A stretch of 64,000 nt of DNA from Methylobacterium sp. Leaf104 (GTDB taxonomy: Bacteria; Pseudomonadota; Alphaproteobacteria; Rhizobiales; Beijerinckiaceae). The position numbers were made by a program, and so were the translations under genes. This document shows, one piece after another, positions 37,756 through 47,348 of this stretch (its first letter is position 1; the number at the start of each line of letters is the position of its first letter). The stretch spans positions 62,001 to 126,000 of the forward strand of contig NZ_LMMZ01000038.1 of the NCBI RefSeq assembly GCF_001422885.1, written 5' to 3'. The notes beneath the pieces are model-generated. The model worked only from the letters and a program-made list of their open reading frames with translations. It had not been told where the DNA came from and did not search any database.

Positions 37756-38496
37756 TCAGGCTTCCTTGGGCATCGCCGACTGGATCAGCCGGTCCGAACT
37801 CAGGTCCTCCTCGTCGTAGCCCAGGAGCTCGGCGAGACGCCCGCGGGCGCGGCTGACACGGCTCTTCACGGTGCCGACCTTGCAGCCCATGATCGCGGCG
37901 GCCTCCTCGTAGGAGACGCCCTCGGCGCCGACCAGCACCAGGGCCTCGCGCTGGTCCGGCGGCAGCTTGCCCAGGGCCGTCTGCAGGTCCTCGACGTCGA
38001 GGCGGTCGCCCTGGTGCGGGGCGGTGGCCAGGCGGGCGGCGTAGGACCCGTCCTGATCCTCGACCTCGCGCACCCGCTTGCGATGGTCCGAGTAGAAGAT
38101 GTTGCGCAGGATCGTGAACAGCCAGGCGTTCAGGTTCGTGCCCGGCTGGAAGCGTGCGCGGTGCTGCCAACCCTTCAGCAACGTGTCCTGCACGAGGTCG
38201 TCGGAACGCGCCGGGTTGCTCGTCAGCGACAGAGCGAAGGCGCGCAGGGACGGCACGGCGGCGAGCAGGCCGTTGCGGAACTCCGGCTCGATCGCCTCGC
38301 CGCGCGCCTTCAGGGCGGCTTCCAGCTGCTCGATGAGCTCGGCGAAGCGGGTCGGCTGCTCGTCCGGCGCCAGCCGCTCGTAGACCGTGCGCAGGTGCTC
38401 GCCGAGATGGCTGCGGATGTTCGAGGACAGGTTCGGGCGGCCGTCGGCGGAGGCCGACAGGGCGTCATGGGCAGTGTCGGTCACGTCGCGTGTCAT
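37756..38496 (-). CDS. EcfG-type ECF sigma factor with N-terminal NepR-like segment
   Basis: The 246-residue protein has three parts. Residues 26-62 (HLGEHLRTVYERL, then PTRFAELIEQLEAAL) read like the two helices of NepR. Residues 75-145 are sigma region 2 (DDLVQDTLLKGW, NLNAWLFTILRN) and 168-225 are sigma region 4, with EEAAAIMGCKVGTVKSRVSRAR, the EcfG/ECF15 signature of the general stress sigma. EcfG normally ends at about 180 residues and starts at sigma region 2, so the extra N-terminus is unusual. No PhyR gene or separate classical nepR is adjacent. ATG 38496 is used; an upstream in-frame GTG/ATG is weaker. The sigma class is firm, the fused NepR part is inferred. Confidence 0.85.
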   Translation of the reverse strand: MTRDVTDTAHDALSASADGRPNLSSNIRSHLGEHLRTVYERLAPDEQPTRFAELIEQLEAALKARGEAIEPEFRNGLLAAVPSLRAFALSLTSNPARSDDLVQDTLLKGWQHRARFQPGTNLNAWLFTILRNIFYSDHRKRVREVEDQDGSYAARLATAPHQGDRLDVEDLQTALGKLPPDQREALVLVGAEGVSYEEAAAIMGCKVGTVKSRVSRARGRLAELLGYDEEDLSSDRLIQSAMPKEA

Positions 38497-38646
38497 GGCT
38501 CGTCGTAATCTGGGGCGGTCAGGTTTCGTGTCGGCCCGAGGCGTCCGAGAAGCACCCGCGTGGTCAACTGATGTCTGGCGTTGTAGCGCATCTGGGCCGG
38601 CCACGCATCCCGCCGGACAACCGTGGCGGTTATGCGCGGCGCCGCA

Positions 38647-39504
38647 TCAACAGCCGCAGGACGAGGGGACGCGTTCGGAGCGCGGGATCGGCTTGGAACT
38701 CGGCCCTTCGGAAGTGCCGCTCTTGGCATCGGCCGGCTTGAGGATGCGCACTGCGCCGTCGCGCAGGGAGAGCACGTGGCCGCGCTCCACGTCGGTCCAG
38801 CACTCGTCGCGGGTGAGCGCTTTGGTGGCGATCACCGTGACGACGTCCTTCGCCCCGGTCTCCTGCGCGAAGTCCACCCGCCAGTCCTCGTCCACCAGGG
38901 TCGCGGTGCCGAAGGGCGCGCAGCGCGTCAGGTAGCACAGGCGCTTGCCGCAATGGGCGTAGAGGGTGCGGCTGTCCGACAGCAGCATGTTGAAGACGCC
39001 GAGGCCGTGCAGCGCGGCGCAGAGATCGGCCACGGCCCGGTCGATGCGCGCCGGGCTCGGCAGGTCCGGCCAGCGCTGCTGCAACTGGTCGAGCATCCAG
39101 CAGAAGGCATGCTCGCTGTCCGTGGAGCCCACCGGCTTGAACCAGGTCAAGGGCCACTTCTTCACGCCCTTGAGCTGGCCGTTATGCGCGAAGGTCCAGC
39201 GCCGGCCCCACAATTCGCGGCTGAAGGGGTGGGTGTTCTCGAGGTTCACCCGGCCGCGGTTGGCCTTGCGCACGTGGGCGATGACGATGCGGCTCTTGAT
39301 CGGCGTCCTGCGCAGGAGCTTGGCGAGCTCCGACTGCGCGCTCGGCTCCGGCTCGTGGAAGGCACGGGCGCCGCGTCCCTCGTAGAAGCTGATGCCCCAG
39401 CCGTCCGCGTGCGGGCCGGTCTCGCCCCCGCGCCGTGCCAGGGCGGCGAAGGAGAAGCGGATATCCGTGGGCACGTTCGCGCTCATGCCGAGCAATTCGC
39501 ACAT
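38647..39504 (-). CDS. Class II glutamine amidotransferase, YafJ-like
   Basis: The 285-residue protein starts MCELLGMS: Cys2 is the expected nucleophile after Met removal. RRGGETGPHADGWGI, AHVRKANRG and the HNG motif (FAHNGQLKG) fit the Ntn hydrolase type II amidotransferase family (YafJ/EgtC-like). It probably hydrolyses an amide bond of glutamine or a gamma-glutamyl compound; the true substrate is unknown. The C-terminal CGC end is Cys-rich. No synthase partner lies beside it, so it may be a stand-alone amidohydrolase. Confidence 0.88.
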   Translation of the reverse strand: MCELLGMSANVPTDIRFSFAALARRGGETGPHADGWGISFYEGRGARAFHEPEPSAQSELAKLLRRTPIKSRIVIAHVRKANRGRVNLENTHPFSRELWGRRWTFAHNGQLKGVKKWPLTWFKPVGSTDSEHAFCWMLDQLQQRWPDLPSPARIDRAVADLCAALHGLGVFNMLLSDSRTLYAHCGKRLCYLTRCAPFGTATLVDEDWRVDFAQETGAKDVVTVIATKALTRDECWTDVERGHVLSLRDGAVRILKPADAKSGTSEGPSSKPIPRSERVPSSCGC

Positions 39505-39801
39505 GGAGGTTCAGGGGACTTCGCGTGGGAGGGAGGGGAGGCGTTGCGGGGCGCGGCATCCCTGGAAGGGAGCGCCGGGCCGCCCACTCTAGAGGATTTT
39601 CCTGTCCACGGGAGCCGGCAATCCTCCGGAAACGCTGCGAGTCGCGATGAACGATCGGCACTCCTGCAAGCATTCCCGGCTGAAGCGCAGAAGCAGGCCA
39701 GGGGCCGCTGAAGGTGCGCCCCCGCGCTTTCACCGCCGGAGGCGATCCTCTAAGCCGCTCCCCGTGCCCCCACTTCCCGGGGCGACGTGGACAGGGTGCC
39801 G

Positions 39802-42348
39802 ATGGACCGCGATCCGATCGCCTTCACCTGGCGGACCGCACGGCGGGAACATGCCGCCGCGGTCGGGCTGGCGCTCGGTCTCGGCGGCCCCCTCGCGCTG
39901 CTCGCGCTTCTCTGCCTGCGCGATCTCTTCGGCGTCCAGGTGCACGACACCGATCCGACCGGCCCGTTCCTGCGCGTCGCCGCGGCATTGCCCTGGCGTC
40001 CCGCCGCCGAGGGCCCCTTCGTGGTCTTGGCCGGTTGGACCCTGCCGCACGCCGAACTCGTGCGCGCGGCCTTCCTCGGGCTCGCCGCGTCCGCCGTCGC
40101 CTCGGCCGGTCTCGGCTGGGCCGTGGCCCGCCTGTGCTTCCACGCCCAGGCCCGCACGGTGGCGGCGCTGCAAGGGCGGGTCACCGAGGCGATCCTGCGC
40201 GCGCCGCCCGGCGCCCGCGACGAGGCCCGCGCCTTGGCCCAGGCCATGGGCGACCTGCTTGCACGGCTCGACACGCTGTTCGGACTGGCGATCCTGGTCC
40301 CGGCCCTGGCGATCGGCAGCGTCGCTCTCGCCCTGGTCCTCGCCGGCCTCGCTGCGCCGCGCCTCGTGCCCACCGTCGCCGCCGGGCTCCTGGCCGCCGG
40401 TCTCGCCCGGGCGCTGATCCAGCGGCGGATGCAGGACCGGGCCACCCTGCGCCTCCGGGCCGGTGGGGCCGCCGGACGGGCGCTGTCCGACCTGATCCGG
40501 CGCATGCCGGCGGTGCGAGCTCACGGGGCGGCGGCCTTCGAGCGCGGGCGCCTTGCCGCCAAGGGCGCCAGCACCCGCGACGCCCTCGAGGCCTCGGAAT
40601 CCGCCTTGGCCTATGCTCGCGCGCCCTCCATGGCGTTGACGATCTTGCTGCCGGCGATCGTCGTCGCGGTGGCGTTGTGGCGCGGCCATGACGGTACCAC
40701 GGCCCCGGTGGAGCCCGGGGCGCTGCTGGCCGCCGCCGGCGGCTTCGCCCTCGCGGTGGTGGCCCTGACCGTGACTCTCCGGATGGCGAGCCTGCATCGC
40801 GTTCTCGCTGGACCGTTCCGCGACGTCGCCGTCGCCGTGCCGTCGTTGGAAGGTCGTGCGCCGGCGCGACCCAGCACGGTGATGGCCCTGCCCGAGGCGG
40901 GCGCCCTGGTGGCACAGGGAGTCGGAGCCTACGATCCCGTCACCGGCGAGCGCCTGGCCGGCGTCGACGCCACCCTGCCGATGCCGGGCCACGTCGCCAT
41001 CCTGGGCGAGCGCGGCAGCGGCAGCCGGGTCCTCGCCGCGATCCTGGCCGGACAGCTCGAACCCTCCGCCGGCGTGGTCACCTACGGCGGTATCGATCTT
41101 CGCGCCTTCGCACCGGAGGAGCGGGCCCGGCGCATCGCCCTGGCCGGTGCGGAGGCGATCCTCATCGAGGGGACCCTGCGCCAGAACATCCTCTACGGCG
41201 CCGCCGGGACCACCGACCCGGATGACCTCATCGCCACCCTGCGGATCACCGGCCTCGACGCCTTCGCCTATGCGCGGGGGCTGGAAGGTACCGTCGATCC
41301 GGCTGCCGAGCCGGAGGTCGCCCGCGCCGTGGTGGCCGCCCGGCGGGCGGTCCGCGAGGCGCTTGCCGCCGACAAGGCCGGGCGCCTGGTCGAGCCCTTC
41401 GATCCGGCCCGCTACAATCACCAGGCCACGGTGGGCGAGAACATCCTCTTCGGCGAGCCGGTGGGGCCGGCCTTCGCGCCGGATCACATCGCGGCACACC
41501 CGTATCTGCGCGCCGTCCTGGAGGCGGAGAGCCTGAGCCGCCCCCTCACGGAGATCGGCCTCCAAGTTGCCCGCAGCCTCGTGGAGATCTTCGCCGACCT
41601 GCCCGACGACCATCCGCTCTTCGAGACGTTCTCACTGTTCCCGGCGGCCGAGCGCGGCTTCTTCGAGGACCTCGTCGGACGCCAGCCCGAGGCCAAGGGC
41701 TGGCGGCGCGGCCCGGCCGGTCAGCGCGACCGCAAGCGCCTGATCGGCTTGGCCCTGCGCTACAGCGAGACCCGGCACCGCTTCGGCCTCATCGACGCCG
41801 GCTTCGAGGAGCGCCTGGTGGACGCCCGCCGCTCGTTCGCGCGCCTGATGCCGGCCCACCTGCGGGGAAGTGTCGAATTCTACGATCCGACGCGTCTCAC
41901 CGCCGCCGCGAGCCTGGAGGAGAACATCCTGTTCGGCCGCATCAACGGCGAGGAGGCCGGCGCCGAGGCGCGGGTGCGGGCCCTGGTGCGACGGGTGCTC
42001 GCCGATGGCGGCCTGGAGCCGGCCGTCTATCGGCTGGGCCTCGAGAGCCGCGTCGAGCCCGGTCTTGCCGGCGGGGGCGCCAGCCTCGGCGAGAACGCCA
42101 TCGGTCCGCGCGAGCGCATCGCCATCGACCTCGCCCGCTGCCTCGTGCGCCGGCCGGACATCGTCGTCGTCGCCATCGCCCTGGAGGACCGGAAGGGCGA
42201 CGAGATCCGCACCCGCCTCGCGGCCCTGCGCGCGGCCCGTGCGGGTCGGGGGCTGATCGTCTGTCTGCCGGATGCCGAGGCTCTCACCGGGGTCGAGCCC
42301 TTCGACGCGGTGCTGCGCATCGAGCGCAACACGGTCCTGGCCGGCTGA
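39802..42348 (+). CDS. Degenerate ABC transporter protein lacking the Walker A lysine
   Basis: The 848-residue protein has an N-terminal membrane region (about four to six helices, residues 20-330) and an ATPase-like C-terminus. Walker A reads GERGSGSR at 402-409: the lysine is serine, so ATP hydrolysis is doubtful. The motif following a Q loop (Q/E-N-I-L-Y/F-G) appears three times, at residues 461, 546 and 707, although each normal ATPase domain has it once. The signature region is GPRERIAIDLARCL (not LSGGQ) and Walker B is VVVAIALED with Asp displaced. This suggests a split, duplicated nucleotide-binding domain with about 240 inserted residues. ATG 39802 is preferred to GTG 39787. No partner transporter gene adjoins it. 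Confidence 0.8.
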   Translation: MDRDPIAFTWRTARREHAAAVGLALGLGGPLALLALLCLRDLFGVQVHDTDPTGPFLRVAAALPWRPAAEGPFVVLAGWTLPHAELVRAAFLGLAASAVASAGLGWAVARLCFHAQARTVAALQGRVTEAILRAPPGARDEARALAQAMGDLLARLDTLFGLAILVPALAIGSVALALVLAGLAAPRLVPTVAAGLLAAGLARALIQRRMQDRATLRLRAGGAAGRALSDLIRRMPAVRAHGAAAFERGRLAAKGASTRDALEASESALAYARAPSMALTILLPAIVVAVALWRGHDGTTAPVEPGALLAAAGGFALAVVALTVTLRMASLHRVLAGPFRDVAVAVPSLEGRAPARPSTVMALPEAGALVAQGVGAYDPVTGERLAGVDATLPMPGHVAILGERGSGSRVLAAILAGQLEPSAGVVTYGGIDLRAFAPEERARRIALAGAEAILIEGTLRQNILYGAAGTTDPDDLIATLRITGLDAFAYARGLEGTVDPAAEPEVARAVVAARRAVREALAADKAGRLVEPFDPARYNHQATVGENILFGEPVGPAFAPDHIAAHPYLRAVLEAESLSRPLTEIGLQVARSLVEIFADLPDDHPLFETFSLFPAAERGFFEDLVGRQPEAKGWRRGPAGQRDRKRLIGLALRYSETRHRFGLIDAGFEERLVDARRSFARLMPAHLRGSVEFYDPTRLTAAASLEENILFGRINGEEAGAEARVRALVRRVLADGGLEPAVYRLGLESRVEPGLAGGGASLGENAIGPRERIAIDLARCLVRRPDIVVVAIALEDRKGDEIRTRLAALRAARAGRGLIVCLPDAEALTGVEPFDAVLRIERNTVLAG

Positions 42349-42488
42349 TCGAAGGGGAAGATCGAGCCGTCGGACGGGTTCCGGGGCCTTCCCCTATTGC
42401 GGCCCCATTGGGATGCGATAGGCAGGAGCGTGTGCATCGTGCACGGGCGTCCGCCCGCCAGCGGACGGATCGCTCTTCGGGACCACGC

Positions 42489-43724
42489 ATGGTCTTCCTG
42501 TTCCGGGCTCCGCTCCGCCGCGCGGCGTCAGCCCTTCTCGCCCTCGGGGCACCGATCCTGGCCCTCGGCGCCGTGATCGCGGCGTCGCCGGTCTCGGCCG
42601 AGCCGTCCAAGGCCTTCGCCCCGATCCCGGCTGCGACCCTGGCGCTGATGCAGGCCCGCGGCACCACCGCGTCGGCTCCGGTGCTGTTCCGGGCCTACAA
42701 GAAGGAATCGGAGATCGAGGTGTGGAAGCGGGGCGGCAACGGCCGCTTCGTCCACGTGAAGACCTTCCCGATCTGCCGCTGGTCGGGCCAGCTCGGTCCC
42801 AAGCGCAAGAGCGGCGACCGCCAGACCCCCGAGGGGTTCTACACGGTGCCCCAGCGCCAGATGAACCCGAACTCGCGCTACTACCTCTCCTTCGACGTCG
42901 GCTACCCCAATGCCTACGACCGGGCGCACGGCTCCACCGGCTCGGCCGTGATGGTGCATGGGGTCTGCTCGTCGATGGGCTGCTTTGCCATGACGGACCA
43001 AGTGGTGGGCGAGATCTACGCCATCGCCCGGGAGGCCTTCGCCGGCGGCCAGTCCGCCTTCCAGTTCCAATCCTATCCCTTCCGGATGACGGCCCTGAAC
43101 ATGGCCCGGCACCGGACCGACCCGAACATCGATTTCTGGCGCCAGCTCAAGGAGGGCGCCGACCGGTTCGAGGCCATCGGCGAGGAGCCGGCCGTCGGCG
43201 TTGTCGCCGGCCGCTACACCTTCGCGCCGGCGAAGGATCTGGCCAAGGAGGCCCAGGTCGTCGCCTATCACCGGGCGGAGGAGGCGCGCATCGCCACCCT
43301 GGTGGAGGAGGGAAGCGCGGCCGTGCGCACCACCTATTCCGATGGGGCGCAGCACCCGTTCTGGGCGGCGCTCGCGGCCAAGGGGGCTCCGCTCGGCGAT
43401 GTGAGCCGGCCCGAGGCCCTCGCCTATGCGGGCCAGGAGGTGGTGGTCATCGCGGCCCGGCCACGTCCGGTCCAGGTGGCCGAGGCTGTCTGGTCGCGCT
43501 GGATCGCGCCGGACTCGCTCCTGTCGCGGACGCGGATGCCGAACTTCGTTCCCTCCTATGAGCGCGCGGCGCCGCTATTCGCGCCGATCGGCACGGCTGC
43601 CCTCGGGCTGCCGGCCTACCCGGTCGCCTGGCCGAGCCTGATCCGGCTCAGCCTGTCGGGCGACCTCCCATACCCCGCGATCGCTTCGGCCCGGGGCCCC
43701 ATCGACGTCCTGGCGCAGCGGTGA
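42489..43724 (+). CDS. Exported L,D-transpeptidase (YkuD/YafK type)
   Basis: The 411-residue protein has a signal peptide (LFRAPLRRAASALLALGAP then ends near SAEPS) and a YkuD domain whose active site is VMVHGVCSSMGCFAM: His and Cys165 in H-G-x3-S-x-G-C. Such enzymes cross-link peptidoglycan or attach proteins to it; the YafK group acts in hydrolysing or trimming the Lpp cross-link. The C-terminal 180 residues are a family extension. It acts in the periplasm. Start ATG 42489 begins the signal peptide; in-frame sequence upstream is not convincing. Confidence 0.9.
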   Translation: MVFLFRAPLRRAASALLALGAPILALGAVIAASPVSAEPSKAFAPIPAATLALMQARGTTASAPVLFRAYKKESEIEVWKRGGNGRFVHVKTFPICRWSGQLGPKRKSGDRQTPEGFYTVPQRQMNPNSRYYLSFDVGYPNAYDRAHGSTGSAVMVHGVCSSMGCFAMTDQVVGEIYAIAREAFAGGQSAFQFQSYPFRMTALNMARHRTDPNIDFWRQLKEGADRFEAIGEEPAVGVVAGRYTFAPAKDLAKEAQVVAYHRAEEARIATLVEEGSAAVRTTYSDGAQHPFWAALAAKGAPLGDVSRPEALAYAGQEVVVIAARPRPVQVAEAVWSRWIAPDSLLSRTRMPNFVPSYERAAPLFAPIGTAALGLPAYPVAWPSLIRLSLSGDLPYPAIASARGPIDVLAQR

Positions 43725-43956
43725 ACCGGGCTGGTGGCCGGGTCGACACAGTTCGCCGACGAAACTCTGCGTCGCCCGCATCTCTGCCCGACCATGTGCG
43801 GGCTCGCACATCGGGCTCGGGGGCGGCTTACTACCTCAAAGCAGTTCCACTTCGATCCCGGCACACGCCTATCGCCGACCAGCGAGGATTGGATCGCGCC
43901 GGTGCGACGAAGGGCACCCGATCCGCGTTGGGATCGGGGCACATGGTAATCGAACG

Positions 43957-44856
43957 ATGACCTTCTCCTCCCGTCCCTCCGCGGATGACGGCCTCACCCT
44001 CACCTTCTGGGGTGTGCGCGGTTCGACGCCCGTCAGCGGCCCGGATTATACCGAGTTCGGCGGCAGCACGCCCTGTCTCGAGATCCGGTGTGGCGAGCGC
44101 CTGTTCCTGCTCGATGCGGGCTCGGGACTGAATGCCTGCGGGCGCCATCACCGCGATGCGATGCCCAAGGAGATCGACCTCCTCTTCAGCCACCTGCACT
44201 TGGACCACACCGCCGGGCTGCCGTTCTTCAAGCCGGTGGTGCTCGACCCGGAGCGGACCCTCAACACCTATTGCGGCAACCTCGACGGGGAGAGCGCCGC
44301 GGGTGCCCTCGACCGGCTGTTCTCGCCGCCGCTGTTCCCCGTCACGCTCGACATCATTCCGTGCCGGCTGGCCCATCACGGCTTCAGGGCCGGCGAGCGG
44401 TTGACCTTCCCGGACGGCGCCACCGTCGACACGATCCTCCTCAACCATCCGCAGGGGTCGGTGGGCTACCGCTTCGAGCATGCGGGCCGGCGGCTCTGCG
44501 TGATCAGCGACATCGAGCACAGCGACCCGTGGCCGGACACGGCCCTGATGGACTTCGTGCGGGACGCCGACCTCGTGGTCTATGACGGCATGTTCACCGA
44601 GGGCGAATACCCGGTCTGCCGGGGCTGGGGCCACTCGACCTGGCAGAAGGGCGTGGAACTGGCGCAGGCCGCCGGGGTGAAGGCGCTCGCCATCATCCAC
44701 CTCCACCCCTGCCACACCGACGCGATGCTGCGCAGCGTCGAGGCCGACATGCAGGCGGAGATGCCCACCGCCTTCATCGCCCGCGAGCGCCAGACCGTGG
44801 CCGTGGGCGAGCCGGTGCGGAGCGCACCCACGCTGGCGCTTGCACGCTCCGCCTGA
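43957..44856 (+). CDS. Metallo-beta-lactamase-fold hydrolase
   Basis: The 299-residue cytoplasmic protein has the di-metal motif HLHLDH at 79-84 and the C-terminal HPCHTD, in the MBL superfamily. An opening TFWGVRGSTPVSG block and the SDIEH motif match the PhnP/RNase Z-like or c-di-AMP-related 'phosphodiesterase' branch (cyclic-nucleotide or phosphoester hydrolase). The substrate is not predictable. It is convergent with the amino-acid permease, with 43 bases between the stops. Confidence 0.88.
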   Translation: MTFSSRPSADDGLTLTFWGVRGSTPVSGPDYTEFGGSTPCLEIRCGERLFLLDAGSGLNACGRHHRDAMPKEIDLLFSHLHLDHTAGLPFFKPVVLDPERTLNTYCGNLDGESAAGALDRLFSPPLFPVTLDIIPCRLAHHGFRAGERLTFPDGATVDTILLNHPQGSVGYRFEHAGRRLCVISDIEHSDPWPDTALMDFVRDADLVVYDGMFTEGEYPVCRGWGHSTWQKGVELAQAAGVKALAIIHLHPCHTDAMLRSVEADMQAEMPTAFIARERQTVAVGEPVRSAPTLALARSA

Positions 44857-44899
44857 GGCGCGGGATCCCTCGCCGAGAGGAGAAGAATCCCACCTTCGA

Positions 44900-46372
44900 T
44901 CAGGCGGCTTCCTCGCGCCCGACGCGGCTGTGGCGCCGGCTCCAGGCGAAGTAGATGACGAGGCCGATGGCGAGCCACACGAACAGGCGCAGCCAAGTCT
45001 CCCCGTCCAGCGAAACCATCATGGCAAAGCAGCTGAGGATGCCGAGGATCGGCACCAGGGGCACCAGGGGCGTGCGGTAGTCGCGCCGCGCATCCGGCTG
45101 GGTCCGGCGCAGGATGATGACGCCGACGCAGACGAGGATGAACGCGAGCAGCGTGCCGATGCTCGTCATATGGCCGAGCTGGGAGATCGGCAGGAAGCCG
45201 CCGAGCGCGCTGGTGAACACCATGAAGAACAGGTTCGAGCGGTAGGGCGTCTTCCAGGTCGGATGGATCTTGGAGAAGAAGCCCGGCAGAAGCCGGTCCT
45301 GGCTCATGGAATAGAACACCCGGCTCTGGCCCAGCAGCAGCACCAGGATCACGGTGGAGAAGCCCGCGATCACCCCGAGGGTCACGAGGCTGCGCAGCCA
45401 CGGGAACGGCGTCTGGGCGATGGCGGTGTTCACCGGGGCGGCATCGCCCTTCATCTGGTCGTAGTGCACGAGGCCGGTGAGCACACCCGCGAAGGCGATG
45501 TAGATCACGGTACAGATGGCCAGCGACCCTAGGATGCCGATCATCATGTTGCGCTGGGGGTTCTTGGCCTCCTGCGCCGCCGTCGAGACCGCGTCGAAGC
45601 CCACATAGGCGAAGAACACGACGCCGGCGCCACGCATGATTCCGCTCCAGCCGTACTCGCCGAAGGTGCCGGTGTTCTCGGGGATGAACGGAACGTAGTT
45701 CTGCGCCTTGATGTAGAACAGGCCGACCCCGACCACGACCGCCACCACGGCGAGCTTGATCATCACCACGACGGCGTTGACCCGGGCCGACTCGCGGATG
45801 CCGATCATCAGGAGTGCCGAGGCCGCCACGATGATGAGGATCGCCGGTAGGTTGACGAGGCCATGCGCCATCGTGCCGTCCGCGAGCTTGTAGGTCTCGA
45901 AGGGCGAGTTCACGAGGCTGGGCGGCAGGTTGATCCCGAGCGTGTCGCGCAGGAAGCGGGTGACGTAGCTCGACCAGCTCACCGAGACGGTGGCGGCGCC
46001 CACGGCGTATTCGAGCACGAGGTCCCAGCCGATGATCCAGGCCACGAACTCACCCATGGTCGCGTAGGCGTAGGTGTAGGCCGAGCCCGCCACCGGGATC
46101 ATGCCGGCGAGCTCGCTGTAGCACATGCCCGCGAAGGCGCAGGCGATGGAGGCGATGGCGAAGGAAATCACCACCGCAGGGCCCGCGTGCTCGGCCGCCG
46201 CGATGCCGGTGAGCGAGAACAGGCCGGCACCGATCACGGCGCCGATGCCGAGCGCGATGAGGCTCCAGGGACCGAGGGTGCGCGAGAGCTTGTGCTCGCC
46301 GCCCTCCGCGTCGCTGTTCAGCCGTTCCAGCGATTTCGTGCGCGTGAGGTCGCCCGCCAGGCCTGCCGCCAT
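44900..46372 (-). CDS. APC-family amino acid permease, CAT type
   Basis: The 490-residue membrane protein has about twelve helices. It carries the APC motif GIGAVIGAGLF in helix 1 and the GFDAVSTAAQEAKNPQRNM stretch typical of cationic amino-acid transporters (YfnA/CAT group). Substrate likely Lys/Arg-type or small amino acids, unproven. No metabolic gene adjoins it. The convergent MBL gene lies downstream. Confidence 0.92.
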   Translation of the reverse strand: MAAGLAGDLTRTKSLERLNSDAEGGEHKLSRTLGPWSLIALGIGAVIGAGLFSLTGIAAAEHAGPAVVISFAIASIACAFAGMCYSELAGMIPVAGSAYTYAYATMGEFVAWIIGWDLVLEYAVGAATVSVSWSSYVTRFLRDTLGINLPPSLVNSPFETYKLADGTMAHGLVNLPAILIIVAASALLMIGIRESARVNAVVVMIKLAVVAVVVGVGLFYIKAQNYVPFIPENTGTFGEYGWSGIMRGAGVVFFAYVGFDAVSTAAQEAKNPQRNMMIGILGSLAICTVIYIAFAGVLTGLVHYDQMKGDAAPVNTAIAQTPFPWLRSLVTLGVIAGFSTVILVLLLGQSRVFYSMSQDRLLPGFFSKIHPTWKTPYRSNLFFMVFTSALGGFLPISQLGHMTSIGTLLAFILVCVGVIILRRTQPDARRDYRTPLVPLVPILGILSCFAMMVSLDGETWLRLFVWLAIGLVIYFAWSRRHSRVGREEAA

Positions 46373-46538
46373 GGGTTGATCCTATCCTGGTCTGAAGCGG
46401 CCGGGCCGCCCGGTGTTGCGCGCGGTCCCGGAGGACGATGGCAAGGGTGTCATCTGAGCAAGGCGCGATCTTGGGGTTTGCTCGATGCGGTGGCAAACGG
46501 TGAATGACGACACCAGCAGGTTTCGGGCCGCGCGCCCG

Positions 46539-47348
46539 TCACGGACGCGTGATCGTCGCCTCGCCCGCTGCTGCGTCGGCGCCGTCGATCAGCGGGCGGA
46601 GTATCGCCCGCGCCCGTGCGGTGGTGGCCGGGCCGGCCGTGCCCGGCATTCCGGCCTCGAAGGGGGGTGCCGGGGCATATTCGGCCACGAGCTGGCTCGT
46701 ACGGGCCGCCTCGGACCCGGCGAGGCGTGCCGAGAGCGCCAGGGCGAAATCGAGCCCCGCCGAGATGCCCGCCGCCGTGACGCGGTTGCGGTCGACGACG
46801 ACGCGTTCATCCACCGGAATGGCACCGAGGCGCGGCAGCACGCGGTCGCGCACGCACCAGTGCGAGGTGGCGCGGTAGCCCTGCAGCAGACCGGCCGCTC
46901 CAAGGATCAGGGAGCCGGTGCAGACGCTGGTGATCCAGCCGGCCCGTGCCGCCCGGTCCCGCAGGAAAGCGAGAGTGCCGGAATCGCGCATCTGTGCGGG
47001 CGTGCCGTCGCCCCCAGGCACGAACAGCACATCTAGGTCGCGCGGGCAGGTCTCGAAGCTGTCGTCGGCGACAACCGCCAGACCGGTATCCGAGAGGACT
47101 GGCCCAGACGCCCGCGCCACGAGGTGCAGCCCGCCTCCGGCGATCCCGGAGAGGAGAGCCTGCGGGCCGACGAGGTCCAGCGCGGTCATGCCCGGGTAGA
47201 GCAGCATCGCGATGCGCAGCGGCCGGACCGACGACGGCGACCCGTCAGACGTCCCCATCGCGCGCGAGCCGGCGGCAGCCAGTGCAGCGGCGCCCGCAAG
47301 TCCTGTCGCCGCGACCGCACGGCGCGTCGGGCCGGGCGGTCGGCTCAC
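46539..47348 (-). CDS. Tat-exported DJ-1/PfpI-family protein
   Basis: The 269-residue protein has a twin-arginine signal (PTRRAVAATGLAGAAALAAA) and a PfpI/DJ-1 domain with nucleophile Cys143 in WITSVCTGSLILGAAG. Related enzymes are isonitrile hydratases, glyoxalases and cysteine-type sensors. The start is GTG 47348, overlapping the receiver-gene stop by GTGA, so translation is coupled to the two-component system. Export to the periplasm would be unusual for a DJ-1 protein and is the point to check. Reactivity is inferred from the cysteine only. Confidence 0.82.
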   Translation of the reverse strand: MSRPPGPTRRAVAATGLAGAAALAAAGSRAMGTSDGSPSSVRPLRIAMLLYPGMTALDLVGPQALLSGIAGGGLHLVARASGPVLSDTGLAVVADDSFETCPRDLDVLFVPGGDGTPAQMRDSGTLAFLRDRAARAGWITSVCTGSLILGAAGLLQGYRATSHWCVRDRVLPRLGAIPVDERVVVDRNRVTAAGISAGLDFALALSARLAGSEAARTSQLVAEYAPAPPFEAGMPGTAGPATTARARAILRPLIDGADAAAGEATITRP

